Shown here piece after piece: positions 25,446 through 34,130 of a stretch of DNA of 64,000 nt. How positions within the stretch are numbered: position 1 is the first letter of the stretch; each line of letters starts with the position of its first letter. Made by a program: the position numbers and the translations under genes. The DNA is from Pelotomaculum thermopropionicum SI (GTDB taxonomy: Bacteria; Bacillota; Desulfotomaculia; Desulfotomaculales; Pelotomaculaceae): NCBI GenBank assembly GCA_000010565.1, contig AP009389.1:1612001-1676000 (forward strand), written 5' to 3'. Below the pieces are notes generated by a model that was given only the letters and a program-made list of their open reading frames with translations, was not told where the DNA came from and made no database searches.

Positions 25446-26285
25446 ATGAAAAGACTTCTTGTAACCCTAATCATCTTCTCTTTACTACTCATGTTAACAT
25501 CCACGGTTGCATACGCTAAATCGTTTGAGGAGAGCAATCTTAGTGCTTGGGATATTGAGCTTCAGCAGCAGAGAGAGGCTGAAAAACCGTTACCATTGGA
25601 AGAAGGAATCAAAAAGTTTAATGAAAACAAAGCAATTGCTGATCAACAAAAAGCAGAAGCGGATCAAAAAGCTTTAGAACAAATAATCCAAGGAGCTAGA
25701 ACTTCACCAGGGAGCGTTGAAATTCCCCCTGGGCTCGAATCTAAAAAGGATACAGATTCAGTTACTTCGGCTGATGTAGTAAAAACATGGTATTATTGGG
25801 CCAATCGAGATAAATCAGATGGTGGTTCAGGCATCGGTTGGAGTGGTTCTTCTTGGGCGGCCTACGATGATATCAGAAACGGATCAAGAGCAGAATTGTA
25901 TGGTGATTACTGGGCAAAAGCTTGGGGATGGGATTATTATACACCTTCTACAACCGGGAACTATTCTGTAACAACTAAATTTTATGTTACAGGACGCATT
26001 ATTAGCGGTAGTTCATTAGCAGTAAAAGTCAAAGTGACTGATACCAGTACTGGGCAAACTGTAACAAGAACCATTTTTAACCCCTCCCCTGGGTACTTTA
26101 ATAATCAAGAAGTTATTGCTACTGAGCAATTTTACCTGTATTCTGGCCACGAATACGCATTCACGTTTGAGACAGAAACTGATGCAAGTGCTCTCGTCAC
26201 CGCTACATTTAGCGATTTCTTTGAAAAAGAATTTGGCGGGACACAGCGGAAAATCTATTTCTATAGTATGAGTCTATCCATATAA
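25446..26285 (+). CDS. Secreted protein of unknown function, 279 residues
   Basis: I do not recognise this gene. It has a clear signal peptide (MKRLLVTLIIFSLLLMLTSTVAYA), a charged helical region rich in Gln/Lys/Glu (about 35-80) and a C-terminal beta-sandwich-like region rich in Tyr, Trp, Ser and Thr (TWYYWANRDKSDGGSG, YWAKAWGWDYYTPSTTGNYSVTTKFYVTG, DTSTGQTVTRTIF). AAGGAGGAATACAA-ATG is a strong ribosome site and a good terminator follows at 26405-26431. It probably acts outside the membrane; binding of a surface or polysaccharide ligand is only a guess from the fold-like pattern. Confidence 0.75.
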   Translation: MKRLLVTLIIFSLLLMLTSTVAYAKSFEESNLSAWDIELQQQREAEKPLPLEEGIKKFNENKAIADQQKAEADQKALEQIIQGARTSPGSVEIPPGLESKKDTDSVTSADVVKTWYYWANRDKSDGGSGIGWSGSSWAAYDDIRNGSRAELYGDYWAKAWGWDYYTPSTTGNYSVTTKFYVTGRIISGSSLAVKVKVTDTSTGQTVTRTIFNPSPGYFNNQEVIATEQFYLYSGHEYAFTFETETDASALVTATFSDFFEKEFGGTQRKIYFYSMSLSI

Positions 26286-26404
26286 GAATATGATTTATTA
26301 CAACATTCACAGAAAACAAAAAAGGATTGTGAATTTATTTACACAGCAAGAAAAGTAAGGTTTTTAAGCTTAATTTTTAACTAGTATGCCGTGCACACAC
26401 AACT

Positions 26405-26431
26405 AAAACCGCCTTCCAGGGCGGTTTTTTA
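26405..26431 (+). terminator. Strong rho-independent terminator
   Basis: AAAACCGCC-TTCCAG-GGCGGTTTTTT, an 8-bp stem with a T run, 120 bp downstream of the secreted-protein gene. Confidence 0.85.
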
Positions 26432-26438
26432 GTCCTAT

Positions 26439-26515
26439 CAGATTGAACAAGTGTTTTAAATCTGATAAATTCAAGCAGGGAGGATAAATTGATCAGAAAA
26501 CAAACTCATCAGAGC
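26439..26515 (+). repeat. IS-relic terminal repeat, copy 2
   Basis: Matches 20721-20800 through CAGATTG, AAATCTGATAAATTCAAGC and GGATAAA-TTGA, then decays within the former transposase start. Only the 5' end remains here. Confidence 0.6.
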
Positions 26516-26817
26516 TAAAACACCAAAAAATATTTTGGTAAAAAATTGAATTAAGTTGTCAAGAGGTTGATACTTTAGGAATAAATAACAGCTCCCCTTG
26601 TTATCACTTAAAAATGTTCCTGGCGAATCTTGAAACTAACCTTAATTAAAGTGGCATCTAAAGATGAGTCTTGACGGCCAGGGTGCCCGCGTGCGGTTCA
26701 ACCAAGTGTACACTGGGACACATGTACCACCATAAAATGTTCGTTTAAGCCGCCCCGCTGGCAGGCAAAACCGACCCAAATGAGTCGAGGTCGCCATTTT
26801 GTGTTCACTTTAAAAAA

Positions 26818-27744
26818 TTACGCAGCCAGTTTCGGTGCCGGCAGAAGAAGTTGATCCGGGTATGGTACAAAGAATGCTTGTGCCGGAGTTCTGCCCCTGG
26901 TGCGACGGCCCTGGTGGGGCCGCTCCCAGTTGTAATAGAGCAGGTACCGATCCAAGTCAGCCTGGAGTTCCTCCACAGAGGTGTATCTTTTCCGCCTTAA
27001 GGCTACCTGGAAGAATTCCTGGTATAGGGTCTGGACAAATCGCTCAGCATAACCGTTGGTCCAGGGGTGCTTTACTTTGGTGGTCTTGTGCTTAATACCC
27101 AGGATAAGGCAGGCAGCACCATATGTGTGCCCGTAGGTTGGTTCGGACGACCCATATTCCTTGCCATTATCCGTCAGGACTCGCTGCACTTCTACGCCTT
27201 TAGATTGGCAATCGCTGTGGACGTGAATTAGAAAGTCGGCAGCAGAATCGGCCGTTTTATCGGTATAGAGCTTCGCCCAGCCATAGCTGCTGGCGCAGTC
27301 CACCCCGACCTGAACATATACTTTTCCGATATTGGCCAGGCGGCCAACAAGTTTCCCGTCCTGGCCCATCAGATAGCCTGGTTGGGGGGCGTGCACATGC
27401 CGGTGTTGGCTGGCCTCCTTATCCAGCTCCCAGGCTGTTTTCTCCTGTGGAGGTTGCAGGGAGTCAACCCATTTAAGGCGGTCGCGCCTGGTATTGAGGC
27501 TATTTCGTTTAAGCACCCCGTACACAGCGGTTTCGCCTACTCTAATGCAGCGTTTCTTGAGTTCGGCGCTGATTCTTTTCGGACCATACGTAGGGTGATC
27601 GAGCACGAAAGCCAGGATAGCTCCTTCAACATCCGTTGGAGTTTGATTGGGCTTAATGCCTGGCACACGTTCTTTGTCGTATAGTCCGGCCTCACCATGC
27701 TCTTTGAACCTGTCTAAAAGCTTGTAGAAGGTGGTGTGAGACAT
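26818..27744 (-). CDS. IS481-family-like transposase, probably 5'-truncated
   Basis: This 308-residue DDE integrase has a helix-turn-helix (KCQMSHTTFYKLLDRFKEHGEAGLYDKERVPG) and an rve core with QVGVDCASSYGWAKLY, RVLTDNGKEYG and KVKHPWTNGYAERFVQTLYQEFF, closing with LLYYNWERPHQGRRTRGRTP. The frame stays open upstream of the ATG at 27744 to about 27840 (HNYTDLTRKEIASKCQ) without a ribosome site, and the inner end of an IS256-type element begins at 27788. The true N-terminus was therefore probably removed by that insertion. Confidence 0.75.
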   Translation of the reverse strand: MSHTTFYKLLDRFKEHGEAGLYDKERVPGIKPNQTPTDVEGAILAFVLDHPTYGPKRISAELKKRCIRVGETAVYGVLKRNSLNTRRDRLKWVDSLQPPQEKTAWELDKEASQHRHVHAPQPGYLMGQDGKLVGRLANIGKVYVQVGVDCASSYGWAKLYTDKTADSAADFLIHVHSDCQSKGVEVQRVLTDNGKEYGSSEPTYGHTYGAACLILGIKHKTTKVKHPWTNGYAERFVQTLYQEFFQVALRRKRYTSVEELQADLDRYLLYYNWERPHQGRRTRGRTPAQAFFVPYPDQLLLPAPKLAA

Positions 27745-27787
27745 CTGGCATTTGCTAGCTATTTCCTTGCGAGTTAAGTCCGTATAA

Positions 27788-29339
27788 TTGTGTAAAATCG
27801 GTTTCCTGAAAAATGGTGGGAGCCATTTACAAATTCCTCAGTTAGAATAGAAGTTGGACAAACAAACATTCTAAGAGGAGGAATTTGCATGGCTCAATAT
27901 CAGATTACCGTAAATCAGGAACTTTTGCACCAACTATTTTTAAGTAATAACAAAGATTCCGGTATAGCAGCCCTGCTGGAATCCGTATTGAACCAGATTT
28001 TACAGGCTCAAGCCACCGAGCAGCTTCAAGCCGGGCCATACGAACGCACCGATGAAAGAAAGGGATATCGCAACGGCACATACCCGCACCAACTGACAAC
28101 CCGGGTAGGAACCATAACCTTAAGAGTACCGCGTTTCCGCAACGGTCAGTTTTCCACCGAAATGTTCGCCCGGTACCAGCGCAGCGAACAGGCCCTGGTG
28201 CTGACCCTGATGGAAATGGTAATCAACGGGGTCTCTACCCGAAAAATCAGCCAGATCACAGAAGAACTGTGTGGCGCCGAATTTTCCAAGTCCACTGTCT
28301 CAGACTTATGCAAGAAACTGGACCCGCTGGTTATCTCTTGGAATAACCGGGACTTGCGGGAAATGCGCTACCCTTTTATATTGGTAGACGCTTTGGTGCT
28401 CAAAGTTCGTGAAGATGGGCGCGTCCGCTCCCGGGGTGTCATGATCGCCATCGGCCTAAACACCGAAGGATACCGGGAAGTTTTAGGCATTATGCTTGGC
28501 GACAGTGAATCCGAAGCCAGTTGGAGCGAATTTTTCTCTTGGCTTAAAAACCGTAACCTGCGCGGTGTCGACCTGGTAGTGTCAGATGACCATAGCGGTT
28601 TGGTAAAGGCTGTTCGCAATCACTTCCAGGGAGTTACCTGGCAACGCTGCCAGACCCACTTTATGCGTAATATCATGGACTCTGCGCCCAAATCTGTAAA
28701 GGAAGAACTTTACCCGCGCTTGAGGGCCATTTTGGATGCTCCGGATATCGGCAGCGCCCGGCTATTATTGAACCAAACCCTGGAGGCATTTGAGAAAAAG
28801 GCGCCTAGGGCCATGCGGGTACTTGAAATGGGCTTTGATGATGCTACGGCAGTGCTTGTACTACCGGAAAAATATCGCCTCCGGCTGCGCACTACAAACG
28901 GTGTTGAGCGCCTGATCGAAGAAGTCCGGCGCCGGGAACGTGTCATTCGCATTTTCCCGAACAGAGAATCGGTAGTTCGTTTAATCGGAGCTTTACTCAT
29001 GGAAATCGACGACAAGTGGGCAGCCGGTAAAAAGTATCTAGATATGGCCGAGTATCTTCAGTGGCAAAAGGAACAAAAACATGACCGTCATCAAAACAAT
29101 GTTGCTTATATCCGGTAAAATCTAAAATGGCAATATGGTTTTACTTTTGAACGTCGCTTGTTAATCAATCCCAGCAATGTCAGTCGGCTGTCGCTGTCAT
29201 ATGTCTGCGTAGCGAAGACTAATCCTTTAACTTCGGCTTATGCCTGGCGGCGAAATGGATAATTTTAGCTGCGGTGTTCAAATGAGTAATGTTATTCTTA
29301 ACTATGTCAGTCTTTTTCTGACTGAGGAATTTTACACAA
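27788..29339 (+). mobile_element. IS256-family insertion sequence
   Basis: TTGTGTAAAAT at 27788-27798 and its reverse complement at 29329-29339 are the likely inverted-repeat tips around one intact transposase gene. The 1.55-kb size is slightly long for the family because about 220 bp follow the stop codon. The flanks (CCGTATAA and GAATTAGG) do not match, so no target duplication is visible. Confidence 0.6.
27889..29118 (+). CDS. IS256-family (Mutator-like) transposase
   Basis: This complete 409-residue transposase has the expected layout: N-terminal helical region, RKGYRNGTYPHQLTTRVGTITLRVPRFRNGQF, then the DDE core (YPFILVDALVLKVREDG with the first Asp, VDLVVSDDHSGLVKAVRNHFQGVTWQRCQTHFMRN with the second, and the final Glu in TTNGVERLIEEVRRRERVIRIFPN). 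AAGAGGAGGAATTTGC-ATG is a strong start. It appears intact and may still be active. Confidence 0.93.
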   Translation: MAQYQITVNQELLHQLFLSNNKDSGIAALLESVLNQILQAQATEQLQAGPYERTDERKGYRNGTYPHQLTTRVGTITLRVPRFRNGQFSTEMFARYQRSEQALVLTLMEMVINGVSTRKISQITEELCGAEFSKSTVSDLCKKLDPLVISWNNRDLREMRYPFILVDALVLKVREDGRVRSRGVMIAIGLNTEGYREVLGIMLGDSESEASWSEFFSWLKNRNLRGVDLVVSDDHSGLVKAVRNHFQGVTWQRCQTHFMRNIMDSAPKSVKEELYPRLRAILDAPDIGSARLLLNQTLEAFEKKAPRAMRVLEMGFDDATAVLVLPEKYRLRLRTTNGVERLIEEVRRRERVIRIFPNRESVVRLIGALLMEIDDKWAAGKKYLDMAEYLQWQKEQKHDRHQNNVAYIR

Positions 29340-29589
29340 GAATTAGGACTTGATCTCCTTGCGCGTATAGATTTTTCTTTGGTCAAGTATCATGGCTTAC
29401 TTTCTACAGCGTAATGTTGTAGGATGAGTATACACAGATGTTCCCCCTTATTTTGTTGGTGTGGTAACTTTCATTATAAGGGGAGCTCTGTGGATACTAA
29501 ACCATCCGGGGCAAGCCCGGATGGTTGATTTATTTCTCATTTAATTCCAATTTGTCAACTTATATCCAACTTAGCACAGGTAAATAAAC
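29119..29589. other. IS256 3' tail and unassigned DNA
   Basis: This stretch includes the right IS256 tip (29329-29339), a minus-strand 16-codon stub (29393 to 29346, MILDQRKIYTRKEIKS) that may be the lost 5' end of an IS481-type gene, and the hairpin at 29502-29524. Confidence 0.45.
29502..29536 (+). terminator. Hairpin terminator candidate
   Basis: CCATCCGGG-GCAA-GCCCGGATGG followed by TTGATTTATTTCT. The stem is strong and the T run weak; no gene directly upstream explains it. Confidence 0.5.
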
Positions 29590-29835
29590 CTAAGAGTCGC
29601 TTAAACCTTCTTTAAATTTGTAATAAGTCACAATACCTAAACCGTATAGAAATATTCCTATTCCAAACATTTTACAAACATCTTGTGCATTTATTTCCGA
29701 TAATGCAAATGTTAAGACTCCTATCACCATAAAATCAATTGATCTCCTCATATTTATTTTATCCTTCAAGGTTAATGCAGTTTTAATCGATAAAACTACA
29801 GGTATTATTAATATTACTTTAAAAAAAACGCCCAT
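29590..29835 (-). CDS. Small membrane protein, 81 residues
   Basis: I do not recognise this protein. It has hydrophobic segments at about residues 4-22, 35-48 and 55-70 (MGVFFKVILIIPVVLSI, FMVIGVLTFALSEI, FGIGIFLYGLGIVTYY) and a charged tail. GGTGGTTTAAC-ATG gives a usable ribosome site. It stands alone between an IS256 element and a duplicated segment, so it may be an accessory gene or a small resident one. Confidence 0.5.
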   Translation of the reverse strand: MGVFFKVILIIPVVLSIKTALTLKDKINMRRSIDFMVIGVLTFALSEINAQDVCKMFGIGIFLYGLGIVTYYKFKEGLSDS

Positions 29836-30115
29836 GTTAAACCACCTATTCCTTAAATTGTTATAATTATGCCAATATTACTGTGCTTTCTGTCATATTT
29901 GTGCAGGCAAACTGGTGTCCTTCAAAAATTTCAATAGCTCGTTTCTCTCATTGTTAAAGATATTATAAATGTATTTATCTGGGATTACAAGCTTAGTGCG
30001 ACACTTCGGTGGTGTCAACTTGTTGTAGGATTTTTTTATTTGGGGACGTGGGGACAAGGGGACAGGTCCCTTGTCACAAAGTTGCTGTAGAGTTGCATTT
30101 CAATAGTGGGATGAA
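29836..30115. other. Gene-free stretch with palindromic repeat
   Basis: There is no gene. GGGGACAAGGGGACAGGTCC and CCTTGTCAC near 30048-30078 form the palindromic GGGGAC-type repeat often seen scattered in Bacillota genomes. Confidence 0.4.
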
Positions 30116-30116
30116 T

Positions 30117-30255
30117 TGCCGGTGAAAACAACGGAAAGCTCGTCACATTTAAAAATAACAAGATTAAATTTATGTGGATAAAGCAGGGGGTAATTTATTC
30201 GCTGGAAGGAAACCTCCCGAAAGAAGATGCCTTGAAAATAATCCAATCAATGTAA
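30117..30255 (+). pseudogene. Duplicated 3' fragment of the anti-sigma gene
   Basis: The last 46 codons of the gene at 23851-24639 (AGENNGKLVTF ... KIIQSM) are repeated, with one residue change (T to A in EDALKII). There is no start, promoter or membrane segment, so it is a non-functional tail carried along with the duplication. Confidence 0.85.
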
Positions 30256-30278
30256 AAGGGCGCCTAAAATGCCCTTAT

Positions 30279-30737
30279 TTAATTCGCGTAAATATATCCG
30301 GAATAAGAGGACGCCGACTCGTTATAACCATTTTCGGTCAAGCCATGAGTGGCTCTTGTCCTGTAATAATATCCTTTTGTTACCTGCAGTCCCTTGGCTC
30401 CGGCAACATACGAGTCTGAATACTTTTCAAAGGGCCAACTCGCCAAATCAACCCAACTGCTGCCGTTCCAGCGCTGTATATACAGCCTGACCATGATGTA
30501 ATCTACCGTCTGATAAGCCTGGGTGAAACCGGTAATATTAAGATAACCGTCACCCACGTAATTTATGTCGCACCCCCAATCCTGCAGGTAAAGCAAGGAC
30601 TTAATACCTGCTTCTTTAAATGGCTCGTTTGGTCCCGGAGGCGCTTTAGACCCGGGAGCAGCTGCAAAAGCAACACTGGTTACCGCAAGTAAAACAACCA
30701 TTAACAGTAAAGAAAACGCGCTTTTCTTAAACCCCAT
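30279..30737 (-). CDS. Small secreted DUF6147-like protein, copy 2
   Basis: This near-identical paralogue of the protein at 24663-25121 has 152 residues, the same signal peptide and the same GGGGAGAG ribosome site. It differs at residue 29 (Gly for Trp, just after the signal peptide) and residue 112 (Ala for Gly). Its upstream inverted repeat (30774-30877) is retained, but an IS3 element begins 13 bp beyond it, which may change its promoter context. It is probably still functional; the function is unknown. Confidence 0.75.
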   Translation of the reverse strand: MGFKKSAFSLLLMVVLLAVTSVAFAAAPGSKAPPGPNEPFKEAGIKSLLYLQDWGCDINYVGDGYLNITGFTQAYQTVDYIMVRLYIQRWNGSSWVDLASWPFEKYSDSYVAGAKGLQVTKGYYYRTRATHGLTENGYNESASSYSGYIYAN

Positions 30738-30773
30738 CAAACCACTCTCCCCTTTGTAAAAATAAATTGTCTT

Positions 30774-30877
30774 CATTAAGACGTTTGAGAATGTAATTTG
30801 GATCCATTTTTTTAAGAAATTTTTTTAGAATTATTTTTAATTTATGGATCCTAAAGCCGTTTTCATTCGTCTTAATG
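30774..30877. repeat. 34-bp imperfect inverted repeat region, copy 2
   Basis: Same structure as 25158-25261 (CATTAAGACG ... GGATCCAT / ATGGATCC ... CGTCTTAATG), carried by the duplication. Confidence 0.6.
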
Positions 30878-30990
30878 TGAATGCATCATTCCGGTTCAAA
30901 CCCCTAATTTTAGAGTCTACTCCCTTATTCTCTTGTTTACATAGAATTAAAGATATTTTTGACCACAGTAAATTCCTTCACTTTAATAAC

Positions 30991-32389
30991 TCAACTTTCG
31001 CAGGGCGAAAGTTTGAGGCGACCCTTTAAGAACGAAGGCAAACAGGAAATAAAATTATTGACCAGTTCCTGCAAAGCACCATCTGTTATTGCAAGAAATT
31101 TTCTCAACGTATTTTTGAGCATTGCCAAAAGCAATTGAAATGCCTCTGCAAAACTTATGTCCTGCAGTTCGTCACAGCAAACATAAAATAGATCACCGAG
31201 AGTCCTCGGGTCCTTGCTTTCACGGTTTTCTAGAGCGAGCATGATGTAACGGCAGAAGACAATCGTGGTATGGGCCACCATAGAATCATATGTTCTTCCC
31301 TGGAATTCCCTGGCCAGGTTCAAAAAGGATTTGGTGGTTTTAAAGAACACCTCGATACTCCAGCGTTTTCCGTAAATACGAATGATTTCTTCATCGGTCA
31401 GCTCTAGATCAGTTGAAAGCAATGCCAGCCATTTTTTAGACCGGTTCCGGTCCCGGATGAATACAATCCGTGCCGGTACCGGATTACCCTCTGAATCAAT
31501 GCCGATTTGGACAAGAGCACTTGCCAGGATCTTGGCTTTACCAGGCTTTTTGAGAAGTTCTTTGTAAAGGGTATCAAGGGTCACCTTCTCCCCTTTATAG
31601 GTGTACAGAACTCTTTTCATTGATTTAAGCATGCATATCACATGGAGGAGATGCTGTTCACGAACCCTGCAGATAATAGACGGGAAGGCAAACCAGCTAT
31701 CGAAAAGAAGATACCTTGCCTGTACACCATATTCCCGGGCTTGACGCAAGAGATCAAACATTACTTCGGTAGACTTTTTGATGCTTTCCACCCTTCTTTT
31801 ATAGCCAGTGGTACGCTTATCGATCCGTGGGTCAATTCCGCAAAGCCGGTTGCGTTCATTATTCTGAGCTGAGCAAGGAGAAAGCAACCGGCAGAAAAGT
31901 ATTGCCGTCCGACCAGCCCAGGGTGAGCATCCTAAATCCACGGACATACTTGTTTTCAACATGGTCTTTTACCCTGGCCAGCAATTCAACAGCCTTGCTT
32001 CTGTTGCGGCTGTAGAGGGAATCGTCAAGAACAAGTACATTTTTCCAGTTGCGGGAGGTCAAAGGTTCAATGGTTTCATTGATTACAGATGAACTCAGGA
32101 TAAGCAAAAATTTTCGCCAGTTGTACCGGAACGAATTCAAAAAGCGATAAATTGCGTCTTTCTCTGGCCTTCCGGGTTCAGCTTCAGATTGTAATGTGCG
32201 ATAAAGATTCTTGCCGTTAAAGACAAGCAGAAAAATGAACTTGAAAAGTTCAAGGCAGCTAAATCCCTTTTCCTTTTGAAAATTGGAGCGGCGTAATATT
32301 TTACCAATTTCGTGCCTGGATAAAAAATTATCCACACGAGAGTTAAACTGTTTTTCAATTTCATATTGTTCTGGTAAAATAGAGTTCAT
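30991..32389 (-). pseudogene. Frameshifted IS4-family transposase
   Basis: The 5' part (ATG 32389) encodes 176 residues including FIFLLVFNGKNLYRTLQ and VLVLDDSLYSRNRSKAVELLARVKDH (first catalytic Asp) and stops at 31859. The rest continues in another frame from about 31880 (NERNRLCGIDPRIDKRT...). It contains YLLFDSWFAFPS (second Asp) and IYGKRWSIEVFFKTTK, the Y-2-R-3-E-6-K signature of IS4 transposases, and ends in a stop formed by the terminal repeat. A one-base shift near 31865 separates the parts. No slippery site is evident, so I call it inactive. Confidence 0.85.
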
Positions 32390-32537
32390 AAGGACACCCT
32401 TTCGTCTTGTTAGAATGGTCTTGCCAACTCTATTTTACCAAGACAAGGGTGTCTTTTGCTGTTTTTCTTCAAAAATTATTGCAAAAAATCCAGTTATATC
32501 AAGGATTCGAGACTGTTATCTTTGTGAGAAAGTCGAG
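30991..32537 (-). mobile_element. IS4-family element nested in the IS3 copy
   Basis: TTAATAAC is duplicated at 30983-30990 and 32538-32545, and the uninterrupted right IS3 copy has a single TTAATAAC-equivalent at this place. Tips TCAACTTTCGC and, reversed, CTCGACTTTCTC give the imperfect terminal repeats. The element is 1547 bp. Confidence 0.9.
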
Positions 32538-32795
32538 TTAATAACCTGTTGCCACGACCTGTCCGGCAAGCCTTGACTCGCCGTGGAACAGTTGAATACA
32601 GGGGACACGGGCGAAGGTGATGGTAGACAGTATCATTAATTGTATCGCCCGTCCCCGCCAACAAATTTTACCACGGCGGTCAAGGCTGGGCTGCTGTGCG
32701 GTTGCCGGTCAGGTCTTGGCAGGCCGAACTCCCAAATAAGGGGGGAACAAACTCGGGCTCCGGCATCCGGTATCTTAAAAGGATTATAACGAACG

Positions 32796-33761
32796 CTAAA
32801 CCTTTACAATGAAGGGCTTAAGTTGGCCCGCAGCCAGCCGCTGCCGGAACTCACAAGGCGCAAAATCATACAGACTGCCGTGGATACGCCGTTCATTATA
32901 AAACCGGATGTATTCGTCAACTAACTTATAGGCTTCCTGGTAGGACACGAATTCGTGCCGGCTTAAGCATTCCGCTTCCAACAAGGCGTGGAAAGACTCA
33001 ATGTGAGCATTTTTATTCGGTGTTTTCGGGGGAATCCGCTCATGCTCAACGCTGAATTTCTCACAAGCCTCCTCAAACGCATGGCTGATAAATTGGGGGC
33101 CGTTATCGCTCCGGATTACCGGACGATAGTTTGTTTTAAAGAGATTACGCTTCCACAAGGCCCGCTGGAGGACCTGGGCGGCATGTTTCCCTTCACAGGA
33201 CAACCCCAGGTGGTAATCCACAACCATCCGGTCATAAACGTCAATGAAGCACATCAGGTAGAAAAAACGGTCTTCTTCGGTAATATAGCCGTACTTGATA
33301 TCTACTTCCCAAAGCTGATCTGAAGCGGTAATCTTACGGTTGACTGCCAGGCGCCTGGGGTGCTTGACCTTAATCCGCCGCTGAGGTACCAGTATATCCA
33401 ACTCCTTGCAGAGCCGGTAGACTTTTTTGTTATTAATTACCAGATTATACCGGCGGCGTAGACAAATGGCCAGTTTCCGGTAGCCGTAAGCATTTTCTTC
33501 CCCGGCAACCAGTTCCATTAACCATTCTTTGATTTGCTCGTTACTTATCCGCTGCCGGTCCCTTGTCCATGAATATGCCGTGTTGGGCCGTCCGCTTCTT
33601 GGCTTATGGTTTATCGGGGCATGATCCTTTCGCTTTTTTCGATGGTAGTAGGTTGCTTCGTGTACGCCAACAATTCTCAGTACCAGTGAACATGCATACC
33701 CCCGGGCGATCCACTTGTTGGCTATTTCTATTCTGTCAGAAAGCCCGGGCGAGTCTTTTTT
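32796..33761 (-). CDS. IS3-family transposase OrfB, left copy
   Basis: This integrase-core protein has DQLWEVDIKYGYI (first Asp), VIRSDNGPQFISHAF (second Asp) and KNAHIESFHALLEAE (Glu), then RFYNERRIHGSL. Its first ATG (33518) lies inside the conserved region, and the frame opens about 80 codons earlier without a start codon. It is therefore made as a fusion with OrfA through a -1 shift at the AAAAAAG at 33761-33755. It is the mirror image of the gene at 36260-37225. Confidence 0.9.
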   Translation of the reverse strand, partial: KKDSPGLSDRIEIANKWIARGYACSLVLRIVGVHEATYYHRKKRKDHAPINHKPRSGRPNTAYSWTRDRQRISNEQIKEWLMELVAGEENAYGYRKLAICLRRRYNLVINNKKVYRLCKELDILVPQRRIKVKHPRRLAVNRKITASDQLWEVDIKYGYITEEDRFFYLMCFIDVYDRMVVDYHLGLSCEGKHAAQVLQRALWKRNLFKTNYRPVIRSDNGPQFISHAFEEACEKFSVEHERIPPKTPNKNAHIESFHALLEAECLSRHEFVSYQEAYKLVDEYIRFYNERRIHGSLYDFAPCEFRQRLAAGQLKPFIVKV

Positions 33762-34054
33762 ACCAGATCCCTCAAAATGGCAATCTCTAGATCTTTTTCG
33801 CCAAGCAACTTTTTCAGAGTGTTATTTTCCTTTTCCATTTTCCGGAATTCCTGGGGCGATGGAATATATGCCGTTACTTTTTTGGCATCTGCAGCGGTTT
33901 CCTCCCATGCTTTGTGTTTACAGTCCTGAATCCAGCGGTACAATGTTTTGGGGCTAACCCCGTGCCGTCTGGCAACGGAAAGAGTGTTGCCAACCTCCTG
34001 TGCTTCCTGGATAAGTTGTTCTTTGAAATTTTTAGGATATCTCTTGCGTTTCAT
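33728..34054 (-). CDS. IS3-family transposase OrfA, left copy
   Basis: This 108-residue helix-turn-helix protein (MKRKRYPKNFKEQLIQEAQEVGNTLSVARRHGVSPKTLYRWIQD) has a leucine-zipper-like C-terminus (EKENNTLKKLLGEKDLEIAILRDL). It starts MKRKRYPKNFKEQ, three residues longer than the right copy. GGAGGGGTATGG precedes the ATG. The slippery heptamer A-AAA-AAG is near its end. Confidence 0.9.
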   Translation of the reverse strand: MKRKRYPKNFKEQLIQEAQEVGNTLSVARRHGVSPKTLYRWIQDCKHKAWEETAADAKKVTAYIPSPQEFRKMEKENNTLKKLLGEKDLEIAILRDLVKKTRPGFLTE

Positions 34055-34130
34055 CCATACCCCTCCGTTAATAATATTAGTTTATATCAATAAGGGGGTA
34101 TGGCTCAAATTCAATTAAGGGGCTAAATAG

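Larger units (their letters stand above)
26286..26817. other. Terminator, IS relic and IS481-like end
   Basis: This gene-free stretch contains the terminator at 26405-26431, the second copy of the IS-relic repeat (26439-26515) and, near 26708, TGTACACTGGGACACATGT, which resembles the TGT-type ends of IS481-family elements and probably marks the distal end of the transposase unit that follows. Confidence 0.5.
30116..30890. repeat. Duplication of 24500-25274 (anti-sigma tail and DUF6147-like gene)
   Basis: Every coordinate is shifted by exactly 5616 with no insertion or deletion that I can see, from TTGCCGG at 24500/30116 to GCATCATT at 25274/30890. The copy continues after the IS3 insertion at 34131. 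A handful of base changes separate the copies, so the event is recent. Confidence 0.9.
30891..34130 (-). mobile_element. IS3-family (IS150-like) element, left copy, interrupted by an IS4 element
   Basis: The ends are CCGGTTCAAACCCCTAATT (30891) and, on the other strand, CTATTTAGCCCCTTAATT (34130). The target ATT is duplicated (30888-30890 and 34131-34133), and the joined flanks restore GCATCATTCAACAGG exactly as in the parental copy at 25266-25280. Without the nested IS4 (1547 bp plus an 8-bp duplication) the element is 1685 bp, nine longer than the right copy, matching a 9-bp deletion in that copy's orfA. Confidence 0.93.

Noticed and set aside
30043-30080. Transcription terminator in the GGGGAC palindrome
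   Set aside because: There is no T run and no gene upstream; it fits a dispersed palindromic repeat better.
31860-31880. Programmed frameshift in the IS4 transposase
   Set aside because: No slippery heptamer is visible and IS4 transposases are normally made from one frame; a disabling one-base shift is simpler.
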